A stretch of 64,000 nt of DNA from Procambarus clarkii (lineage: Eukaryota > Arthropoda > Malacostraca > Decapoda > Cambaridae). The translations under genes and the position numbers were made by a program. Location: assembly GCF_040958095.1 (NCBI RefSeq), contig NC_091198.1, positions 31,417,375 to 31,481,374 of the forward strand. Direction: 5' to 3'. The notes beneath the pieces were generated by a model. The model saw only the letters and a program-made list of their open reading frames with translations, did not search any database and had not been told where the DNA came from. Shown one piece after another: positions 10,898 through 20,185 of the stretch. Within the stretch, counting starts at the first letter, position 1. Every line of letters begins with the position of its first letter.

Positions 10898-11161
10898 GTG
10901 CTGGAGCAACAGGGAGGAAGAAGAGTAGGATGGGATTTCTACTGTTGGCAACTATATGGAGGTCTCGAAACTTGTAGTCCCTACAGCTGTGAAGAACCCC
11001 AATATATGTCTCTCATGGTGACTGACGTAGGGCCAATTACAGATCAGCTGGGACAACCGAATTCCACGGTCCTGTGCGCAGTTCAAGTAGTAACGGCTTT
11101 CGGGTTGACCAAGTGTTGTTGTGCGTTAACGACGGAGAAGCGACGGAGGCAGTTGTGTTGA
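10898..11161 (+). CDS. Hypothetical 87-codon cysteine-containing frame
   Basis: This frame has ordinary amino-acid composition, unlike the low-complexity frame before it, with eight cysteines including CCC near the end. It has no recognised domain, signal peptide or membrane segment. The copy at 39656-39919 differs by one residue (Met to Thr). It may be the remnant of a retroelement or captured gene, or an incidental frame; length alone does not decide. Confidence 0.15.
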   Translation: MLEQQGGRRVGWDFYCWQLYGGLETCSPYSCEEPQYMSLMVTDVGPITDQLGQPNSTVLCAVQVVTAFGLTKCCCALTTEKRRRQLC

Positions 11162-11301
11162 AGAAATGTGGTACAGGATTATCTACAAGACCAAGCAGTG
11201 ACGTCGCCCAGCCAGAGACAATGGACGTCTGTCTACATATTTCATTTTTTTAGAGTAGGATGATGTATATTTGTTTAGCTAGGATGTATTTTTTTTTCGT
11301 T

Positions 11302-11307
11302 AATAAA
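11302..11307 (+). terminator. Candidate polyadenylation signal inside LARD
   Basis: AATAAA in GTTAATAAATTTG, after a T-run and before the polypurine tract. The equivalent in copy B is 40060-40065. A signal inside the internal region would truncate genomic RNA, so it may instead mark a captured transcript end or be chance in AT-rich DNA. Confidence 0.25.
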
Positions 11308-11358
11308 TTTGTTGCACACAGCTAGCTTGCTTTAGCAGTGTTGCAAAAACTTTATTTC

Positions 11359-11373
11359 GGGGAGAAGGGGAGA
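11359..11373 (+). other. Polypurine tract of LARD copy A
   Basis: GGGGAGAAGGGGAGA ends exactly where the 3' LTR begins with TGTAAC. This is the position and composition expected for the plus-strand primer of reverse transcription, and it is strong support for the element's orientation. Confidence 0.85.
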
Positions 11374-12672
11374 TGTAACACTGTAAAAGTGTTTGGTTTA
11401 GTTTAATACATACATAGAGTACATGAGTCACAGACAAGGATCTGAGAGGCGCCAGTTTGTCGGCCTGAGATCTCACACCTCAAAGCGTTAATGATCTCAA
11501 GTGACCTGAGGTCAGATCATGAGAATTTCACCTTGCTTCCGCTAAGCTTATAATTGTAGTCTGGTAGCCTTCAAACATGCCGACGTTTAAGGAGTGGCTT
11601 GGTAGTGCCGGAGGCTATCTACTTGTGGGCGGAGTTAGTACTAGGGTCCCCAATATATACTCTGAGAGCATTAGCATTAAGAGAACAGCAGACGAGCCAG
11701 CAGAGCAGAGAAGACGTCCCTAGCAGGGAGGCTGTCGGCCGGCAGGGGCGAGACAGTCTCGGTCAAGCTACAGACCCCCCCCCCTTCCTCTCTATTCAAC
11801 TTAGACTCAGTCCTCGGTGAGTGAACATTAAGGTGACTTGGTCGTGTTTACATATGTTGTGTGATGATCAGGGGCAGTCAAGTTGTAGGGTTCTCGAATT
11901 CTTGGATGATGACTCACTTTGCATATTAAACTGGAACATTTTAATTGAATTGCTAAATTATGATACTTCATGGGAAATATAATTATGAATTTATTATTTA
12001 AATTGTGTTTAACTTTGTTCCCTAGAGATTTGAGTTGAGGTGAGAAAGCCTCTGTGGTTACTGGTTTCATGATATTAACGAGTACATGTTTGGAGTTGAT
12101 ACATGGTATAACATCTTTTGAGAATATTTTGATACAGACAAGTTCCATTCCTTGTCTTGTATGTAATGATCATGAATAGATGGTGGCAGCATTTCGTCTT
12201 CTACTATCTACTCTTCTACGTCTACTTTCTACTCTTCTACTACTACCTATCTATTCCTCTCCCTCCACCCCTCTCTAAACTCTCACTTTCAGCTAATGAC
12301 CCTCCTCGCTCCTCCCACCTCTACCTCTCTCACCCCAAACCCTCACTAATTACTTCACTATTCATTTCTTTCCTTTCGTTTTCTCTTATACGTTTGTGGC
12401 AATGATTCTGTATTCTAGAGTTCTCTCAAGAGTTTCGGGTAGCTGATCCAGTTACGGCGCCTTGTAGTCTTAGCACCTAGGTAGTCAAATACCTAGGTTA
12501 CAAGGTGTTGAACGAGAGAGGCTGCCTTAGGAACTCTGGAGGGTGCTCTAGAATAGTTAGCTAACTGGGGACGGGATAACGGACTAGAGAGAGCTGTTTC
12601 CCCGGCCTCGTTAGTTAACTGGGGGGTGGAATAATGGACAAGATAGAGCTATTTCCCCCACCCCCCGTTACA
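11374..12672 (+). repeat. 3' LTR of LARD copy A
   Basis: 1299 bp, TGTAAC to GTTACA, nearly identical to 7873-9169. It contains the uninterrupted GAGTCACAGACAAGG sequence at about 11425-11439. That is the pre-insertion site of the retrotransposon that splits the corresponding LTR of copy B. Confidence 0.92.
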
Positions 12673-15600
12673 CAGAGGCTTAAGAGGGTGATGCAGGGGC
12701 TCAAGAGAGTGATGCAGAGGCTCAAGAGAGTGATGCACAGAATCAAGAGAGTGATGCAGAGTCTCGAGAGAGTGATGCAGAGGATCAAGAGAGGGATGCA
12801 GAGGCTCAAGAGAGGGATGTAGAGGCTCAAGAGAGTGATGCAGAGGCTGAAGAGAGAGAGATGCAGAGGCTGAAGAGAAGGACGCAGAGGCTTAAGAAAG
12901 GGATGCAGAGGCTGAAGAGAATGATGCAGAGGCTTAAGAGAGTGATGCAGAGGCTTAAGAGAGTGATGCAGAGACATAAAAGAGGGATGCAGAGGCTCAA
13001 GAGAGGGATGCAGAGGCTCAAGAGAGGGATGCAGAGGCTCAAGAGAGGGATGCACGGGCTCAGGAGAGTGATGGAGAGGCTTAAGAGAGGGATGCAGAGG
13101 CTTACGAGAGTGATGCAGAGGCTAAAGTGAGGGATGCAGAGGCACAAGAGAAAGATGCAGAGACACTTGAGAGTGATGCAAAGGCTCAAGAGAGTGATTC
13201 AGAGGTTTACGAGAGTGATGCAGAGGCTTAAGAGAGGGATGCAGAGGCTCAAGAGAGGGATGCAGAGGCTAAAGTGAGGGGTGCAGAGGCACAAGAGAAA
13301 GATGCAGAAGCACTTGAGAGTGATGCAAAGGCTCAAGAGAGGGATGCAGAGGCTCTAGAGAACGATGCAGAGGCTCAAGAGAGTGATGCAGAGGATCAAG
13401 AGAGTGATGCAGAGGCTAAAGTGAGGGATGCAGAGGCACAAGAGAAAGATACATAAGCACTTGAGAGTGATGCAAAGGCTCAAGAGAGGGATGCAGAGGC
13501 TCAAGAGAATGATGTAGAGGCTTAAGAGAGTTATGCAGAGGCTCAAGAGAGGGATGCAGATGCTCAAGAGAGGGATGAATAGGCTCAAGAGAGAGATGCA
13601 GAGGCTCAAGAGAGGGATGCAGAGGCTAAAGTGAGGGATGCAGAGGCACAAGAGAAAGATGCAGAGGCACTTGAGAGTGATGCAAAGGCTCAAGAGAGGG
13701 ATGCAGAGGCTCAAGTGAATGATGTAGAGGCTTAAGAGAGGGATGCAGAGGCTCAAGAGAATGATGCAGATGCTCAAGAGAGTGATGCAGAGGATCAAGA
13801 GAGTGATGCAGACGCTGAAGAGAGAGATGCAGAGGCTCTTGAGAGTGACACAGATGCTCAAGAGAGGGATGCAGAGGCTTATGAGAGTGATGCAAAGCCT
13901 CAAGAGAGGGATGCAGAGGCTCATCAGAAGGATACAGGAGTTCAAGAGAGTGATGCAGAGGCTCGAGAGAGTGATGCAGAGGCTCACGTGAAGGATTTAG
14001 AGGTTTATGAGAGTGAGGCAGAGGCTCAAGAGAGTGATGCAGAGGATCAAGAGAGGGATGCAGAGGCTCAAGAGAGGGATGTAGAGGCTCAAGAGAGTGA
14101 TGCAGAAGCACAAGAGAATGAGGTAGAGGCTTAAGAAAGGGATGCAGAGGCTCAAGAGAATGATGCAGGGGCTCAAGAGAATGATGCAGAGGCTTAAGAG
14201 AGGGATGCAGAGGATCAAGAGAGTGATGCAGAGGCTTAAGAGATTAATGCAGAGGCTGAAGAGAAGGACGCAGAGGCTTAAGAGAGGGATGCAGAGGCTG
14301 AAGAGAATGATGCAGAGGCTTAAGAGAGTGATGCAGAGGCTTAAGAGAGTGATGCAGAGACATAAAAGAGGGATGCAGAGGCTCAAGAGAGGGATGCAGA
14401 GGCTCAAGAGAGAGAAGCAGAGGCTTAAGAGAGTGATGCAAAGGCTCAAGAGAGGGATGAAGAGGCTCATGAGAGGGATGCAGGAGTTCAAGAGAGGGAT
14501 GCAGAGGCTCAAGAGAATGATGCAGAGGCTTAAGAGAGGGATGCAGAGGCTCAAGAGAGTGATGCAGAGGCTTAAGAGAGGGATGCAGAGGCCTAAGAGA
14601 ATGATGAAGAGGCTCAAAGCAAGGCTGCAGAGGCTCAAGAGAGGGATGCTGAGGCTCCAGAGAGGGATGCAGAGGCTCCAAAGAGTGATGCAGAGGCTGA
14701 AGAGAGAGATGCAGAGGCTTAAGAGAATGATGCAGAGGCTCAAGAGAGTGATGCAGAGGCTCAAGAGAGTGATACAGAGGATCAAGAGAGGGATTCAGAG
14801 GCTTAAGAGAGTGATGCAGAGGCTGAAGAGAGTGATGCAGGGGCTCAAGAGAGTGATGTAGAGGCGCATGAGAGTAATGCAGAGGCTCAAGAGAGTGGAG
14901 CAGAGGATCAAGAGAGTGATGCAGAGGCTCAAGAGAGTGATGCAGAGAATCAAGAGAGTGATGCAGAGGCCCGAGAGAGTGATGCAGAAGCTCAAGAGAG
15001 GGATGCAGAGGCTCAAGAGAGGGATGAATAGGCTCAAGAGAGCAATGCAGAGGCTCAAGAGAGGGATGCAGAGGCTAAAGTGAGTGATGTAGAGGCAAAA
15101 GAGAAAGATGCAGAGGCACTTGAGAGTGATGCAAAGGCTCAAGCGAGGGATGCAGAGGCTCAAGAGAATGATGTAGAGGCTTAAAAGAGGGATGCAGAGC
15201 CTCTAGAGAATGATGCAGGGGCACAAGAGAGTCATGCAGAGGATCAAGAGAGTGATGCAGACGCTGAAGAGAGAGATGCAGAGGCTCTTGAGAGTGACAC
15301 AAATGCTCAAGAGGGATGCAGAGGCTTAAGATAGTGATGCAAAGGCTCAAGAGAGGGATGCAGAGGCTCATGAGAGGGATGCAGGATTTCAAGAGAGTGA
15401 TGCAGAGGCTCGAGAGGGTGAGGCAGAGGCTCAAGAGATTGATGCAGGGGCTTAAGAGAGTGATGCAGAGACCTCAAGAGATTGATGCAGAGGCTTAAGA
15501 GAGTGATGCAGAGGCTTAAGAGAAGGATGCAGAGGCTAAAGAGAGTGCTGCAAAGACTCAAGAGAGGGATGCAGAGGCTCAAGAGAGTGATGCAGACGCT

Positions 15601-17367
15601 GAAGAGAGAGATGCAGAGGCTCTTAATTGAGAGTGACGCAGATGCTCAAGAGGGATGCAGAGGCTTAAGATTGTGATGCAAAGGCTCAAGAGAGGGATGC
15701 AGAGGCTCATGAGAGGGATGCAGGATTTCAAGAGAGTGATGCAGAGGCTCAAGAGGGTGAGGCAGAGGCTCAAGAGAGGGATTTAGAGGTTTAAGAGAGT
15801 AATGCAGAGACCTCAAGAGAGTGATGCAGAGGCACAAAAGAGTGATGCAGAGGATCAAGAAAGGGATGCAGAGGCTTAAGAGAGTGATGCAGAGGCTGAA
15901 GAGAATGTTGCATAGGCTTACGAGAAGGATGCAGAGGCTCAAGAGAGGGATGTAGAGGCTCCAGAGAGTGATGCAGAGGATCAAGAGAGTGATGCAGAGG
16001 CTTAAGAGAGGAATGCAGAGGCTGAAGAGAAAGACGCAGAGGCTTAAGAGAGGGGTGCAGAGGCTGAAGAGAATGATGCAGAGGCTTAAGAGAGTAATGC
16101 AGGGCTTAGGAGACTGATGCAGAGACTCAAGAGAGTGATGCAGAGGATGAAGAGTGTGATGCAGAAGTTCATAAGAGGGATGCAGAGCCTCAAGAGAGTG
16201 ATTCAGAGGCTTAGGAGATTGATGAAGAGGATTAAGAGAGTGATGCAGAAGCTTAAGAGAAGGATGCAGAGGCTTAAGAGAGTGATGCAAAGACTCTAGA
16301 GAGGGATGCAGAGGCTCATGAGAGAGATGCAGGAGTTCAAGAGAGGGATGCAGAGGCTCAAGAGAGGGATGCAGAGGCTTACGAAAGTGATGCAGAGGCT
16401 CAAAAGAGGGATGCAGAGGCTTAAAAGGGTGATGTAGAGGCTAAAGAGAGTGATGCAGAGGCTCAAGAAAGGAATGCAGGGGTTCAAGAGAGTGATGCAG
16501 AGGCTGAAGAGAGTGATTCAGAGGCTTACGAGAGTGATTCAGAGGCTTATTAAGAGAGTGATGCAGAGGCTCAAGAGAGTGATGCAGAGGCTCAATAGAG
16601 TTATGTAGAGGCTCAAGAGAGTAATACAGAGGCTCAAGAGAATGATGCAGAGGATCAAGAAAGTGATGCAGAGGCTCAAGAGAGTGATGCTGAGGATCAA
16701 GAGAGGGAAGCAGAGGCTTAGGAGAGTGACGCAGAGGCTGAAGAGAGTGATGAAGAGGCTCTAGAGAGTGATGCAGAGGCTCAAGAGAGAGATGCAGAGG
16801 CTCTAGAGAGTGATGCAGAGGCTCAAGAGAGTGATGCAGAGAATAAAGAGAGTGATGCAGAGGCTCGAGAGAGTGACGCAGAGGCCTCAAGAGAGGGATT
16901 CAGAGGCTTAAGAGAGTGATGCAGAGGCTGAAGAGAGTGTTGCCGCGGCCCAAGAGAGGGATGCAGAGGCTCAATTGAGTGATGCAGAGGCTCAAGAGAG
17001 TGATGCAGAGGCTCAAGAGAGTTATTCAGAGGATCAAGAGAGTGATGCAGAGGCTCAATAGAGTGATGCAGAGCCTCAAGAGAGTTATGCAGATGATCAA
17101 GAGAGGGATGAAGTGGCTTATGAGAGTGATGCAGAGGTTTATGAGAGTGATGCAGAGGCTGAAGAGAGTGTTGCAGAGGCTTAAGAGAGGGATGCAGAGG
17201 CTCAAGAGAGTGATGCAGAGGCTCAAGAGTGAGATTCAGAGGCTCAACAGAGTGATGCAGAGGCTCATGAGAGTGATGCAGAGGCTCAAGAGAGGGATGT
17301 AGAGGCTCAAGAGAGTGATGCAGAGGCTCAAGAGAGTGATGCAAAGGAACAAGAGAGTGATGCAGAG
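12673..17367 (+). repeat. 21-bp minisatellite array 2, plus orientation
   Basis: The same 21-bp satellite resumes directly after the CAGA duplication (12673-12676), which shows that the LTR element inserted into pre-existing satellite. Recurrent off-phase junctions with GAGACCTCAAGAG or GAGGCCTCAAGAG shift the reading frame and mark higher-order units. The array ends at a strand switch at 17367/17368. No gene was found in it. Confidence 0.93.
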
Positions 17368-17372
17368 TCTCT
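17364..17372. other. Satellite strand-switch junction (plus to minus), copy A
   Basis: The satellite changes strand within GATGCAGAGTCTCTCAAG. The point is a short palindrome, AGAG-T-CTCT. The same switch occurs at 55756-55764 in copy B, so it predates the duplication. Confidence 0.85.
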
Positions 17373-19671
17373 CAAGCCTCTTCATCCCTCTCTTGAGCAT
17401 CTGCATCACTCTCAAGAGGCTCTGCATCCCTCTCTTGAGTCTCTGCATCCCTCTCTTGAGCCCCTGCATCCCTCTCTTGAGCCCCTGCATCTGCATCCCT
17501 CTCTTGAGCCTCTGCATCCCTCTCTTCAGTCTCTGCATCCCTCTCTTGAGCCTCTGCATCCCTCTCTTCAGTCTCTGCATCCCTCTCTTGAGCCTCTGCA
17601 TCATACTCCTAGGCCTCTGCATCACTCTCTTGAGCCTCTGCATCACTCTCTTGAGCCTCAACATCCCTCTCTTGAGCCTCTGCATCACTCGCTTTTGCCT
17701 CGGCATCCCTCTCCTAAGCCTCTGCATTACTCTCTTGAGCCTCTGCATCACTCTCTTAAGCCTATGCATCCCTCTCTTGAGTCTCTGCATCACTTTCTTG
17801 AGCCTCTGCATCACTCTCTTGAAGCTCTGCATCACTCTCTTGAGCCTCTGCATCACTCTCTTGAGCCTCTGCACCCCTCTCTTAAGCCTCTGCATCCCTC
17901 TCTTGAGCCCCTGCATCCCTCTCTCGAGCCTCTGCATCCCTCTCTTGAGCCTCTGTATCACTCTCTTGAGCCTCTGCATCCCTCTCTTAAGCCTCTGCAT
18001 CCCTCTCTTGAGCCCCTGCATCACTCTCTTGAGCCTCTGCATCATTCTCTTGAGCCTCTGCATCCCTATCTTAAGCCTCTACATTATTCTCTTGATCCTC
18101 TGCATCACTCTCATGAGCCTTTGCATCACTCCCTTAAGCCTCTGCATCCCTCTCTTGATCCTCTGCACCACTCTCTTGAGCCTCTGCATCACTCTCTTGA
18201 GGTCTCTGCATCACTCTCATAAGCCTCTGAATCCCTCTCTTGAGCCTCTGCATCACTCTCTAGAGCCTCTGCATCACTCGCTTGAGCCTCTGCATCACTC
18301 TCTTAAGCCTCTGCATCACTCTCTAGAGCCTCTGCATCACTCTCTTCAGCATCTGCATCACTCTCGTAAGCCTTTGCTTTCCTCTATTGATCCTCTGCAT
18401 CACTCTCTTGAGCCTCTGCATCCCTCTCTTGAGCCTCTGCATCACTCTCTTGAGCCTCTGCATCACCGTTTTAAGCCTCTGCATCCCTTTTTTGAGCCTC
18501 TGCATCACTTTCTTAAGCCTCTGCATCCCTTTCTTGAGCCTCTGCATCATTCTTTTGAACTCCTGCATCCCTCTCATGAGCCTCTGCATCCCTCTCCTGA
18601 GCCTTTGCATCACTCTCTTAAGCCTCTGCATCCCTCTCTTGTGCCTCTGCATCCCTCACTTGAGCCTCTGCATCCCTCTCTTGAAATCCTGCATCCCTCT
18701 CATGAGCCTCTGCATCACTCTCTTGAGCCTCTGCATCCATCTCTTCATTTTCTGCATCAGTCTCTTGAGCCTCTGCATCACTCTCTTCAGCCTCTGCATC
18801 CCTCTCTTGAACCTCTGAATCACTCTCTTAAGCCTCTGCATCTCTCTCTTCAGCCTCTGCATCACTCTCTTGAGCCTCTGCATTCCTTGTTTTGAGCCTC
18901 TGCTTCACTCTCTTGAGTCTCTTCATCCCTCTCTTTAGCCTCTGCATCATTCTCTTCAGCCTTTGCATCACTTTCTTAAGCCTCTGCATCATTCTCTTCA
19001 GCCTCTGCATCACTCTCTTTAGCCTCTGCATCACTCTTTTGAGCCTCTGCATCCCTCTCTTAAGCCTCTGCATCCCTTTCTTAAGCCTCTGAATCACTCT
19101 CTTGTGCCTCTGCATCCCTTTCTTCAGCCTCTGCACCACTCTCTTCAGCCTCTGCATCCCTCTCTAGAGACTCTGCATCACTCTCTTGAGCCTCTGCATC
19201 ACTCTCATGACCCTCTGCATCACTCTCTTGTGCCTCTACATCCCTCTCTTGAGCCTCTACAACCCTCTCTTGAGCCTCTGCATCACTCTGTTGAGCTTCT
19301 GCATCCCTCTCTTAAGCCTCTGCAACACTCTCTTCAGCCTATGCATTACTCTCATAAGCCTCTTCATCCCTCTCTTGATCCTCTGCATAACTCTCTTGAG
19401 CCTCTGCATCACTCTCTTGAGCCTCTGCATCACTCTCTTGAGCATCTGCAACACTCTCTTCAGCCTCTGCATCACTCCCTTAAGCCTCTCAATCCCTCTC
19501 TTGAGGCCTCTGTGTCACTCTCTCGAGCCCCTGCATCACTCTCTTGATTCTCTGCATCACTCTCTTGAGCCTCTGCATCACTCTCTTGAGCCTCTGCAAC
19601 ACTCTCTCCAGCCTCTGCAACACTCTCTAGAGCCTCTGCATCACTCTCTTCAGCCTCTGCATTACTCTCTT
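17368..19671 (-). repeat. 21-bp minisatellite array 3, minus orientation
   Basis: The same 21-bp unit, now reading CTCTTGAGCCTCTGCATCAC on the plus strand. A 526-codon plus-strand frame (17315-18895) runs through the switch and changes register from LSLCITL to LHHSLEP heptads at a 2-base insertion (GAGGTCTCTGC, near 18198). I regard it as a satellite artefact. The array stops at the CCCAGCAAAC border. Confidence 0.93.
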
Positions 19672-19681
19672 CCCAGCAAAC
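19672..19681 (-). other. Satellite/unique border motif CCCAGCAAAC
   Basis: This is the reverse complement of GTTTGCTGGG, which borders the satellite at 312-321 and 31067-31076. The satellite is therefore bracketed by inverted copies of one 10-bp motif, as expected at element ends or module boundaries. Confidence 0.6.
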
Positions 19682-20185
19682 ACAAATCATCTACACAACG
19701 TTCGCCTATCTCTTCCCATAGGTGTGGGAATGATTTGCATTGAGAATGGTGCAGGAGAGCCTTTGAGAAACTTTTACTCAAAAAATCCAAACACAAAGGT
19801 TTAATTATAAATTGTTTTTCTACAATTATTTTCTTCCAAATGTAAAACAAATAGTTTTTACATGTTTAAATATAAAATTTATGGTGTTTTTTTGTAAAAT
19901 TCATTAATAAATTGTGAATGATATATATTGGCTGAGTGAAACCTTTAAAATCCATTTAGTTATAATATGAACAGAAAAAAGTAGTTTTCCAAATTTTCTA
20001 AAAATCGCTCTTTTTAACACAATTTGACTCCTTATGCATTCCACTAAACACTAATATCATGTTTAAATATATAATTTATGTATTATTCCCTAAGATAATT
20101 TATATAAATTATAAAAGTTGCTGGAAAGTGTTGAGAATAATCTGAAAACGTTTTGTTGTCTTATATTGGCGTGTTCTTATTAACT
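19682..20185. other. AT-rich unique spacer
   Basis: About 500 bp with no gene seen. Near the left end a hairpin-capable TTCCCA-TAGGTG-TGGGAA lies at 19713-19730. A 22-23-bp AT-rich sequence starting CATGTTTAAATATA occurs twice, at 19861 and 20058. The rest is A/T-rich with no recognised feature. Confidence 0.7.

Larger units (their letters stand above)
9170..11373 (+). other. Internal region of LARD copy A, no recognisable enzyme
   Basis: 2204 bp between the LTRs. The stretch 9191-10070 has no long frame and no recognised feature. From 10073 to 10716 several overlapping frames are open, helped by a tandem GACGGACGGACCCC motif (about 10349-10425 and 10516-10550) and a purine tract (10564-10706). 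An AATAAA at 11302-11307 lies 67 bases before the 3' LTR. No retroviral protease, polymerase or integrase motif was seen in any frame. Confidence 0.7.
7873..12672 (+). mobile_element. LARD-like non-autonomous LTR retrotransposon, copy A
   Basis: A complete 4800-bp element with 1297- and 1299-bp LTRs (TGTAAC...GTTACA), a tRNA-primer-like site after the 5' LTR, a polypurine tract before the 3' LTR and a CAGA target duplication. The 2204-bp internal region has no reverse transcriptase, RNase H, integrase or zinc-knuckle gag that I can recognise. That makes it a large retrotransposon derivative that would need enzymes from another element. It sits inside 21-bp satellite. Copy B at 36617-48815 has the same insertion point, so the two come from one insertion that was later duplicated. 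Confidence 0.9.
6047..19155 (+). repeat. Segmental duplication, copy A
   Basis: The block starts at CAGAGCATGAAGAG (6047) and ends inside TCTTCAGCCTCTGC (19155). It matches 34851-57484 in order and orientation: plus satellite, LARD-like element, plus satellite, strand switch, minus satellite. Satellite variants, the LTR insertion point and the switch junction are all shared. Copy A lacks the 7.4-kb nested retrotransposon and about 2.25 kb of satellite found in copy B. Both limits were placed by eye on repetitive DNA and may be off by some units. Confidence 0.8.

Noticed and set aside
17315..18895. 526-codon plus-strand frame (partner of 505 codons at 55707-57224)
   Set aside because: It is pure 21-bp satellite translated across the strand switch. 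The similarity of the two copies follows from the segmental duplication and is not evidence of selection.
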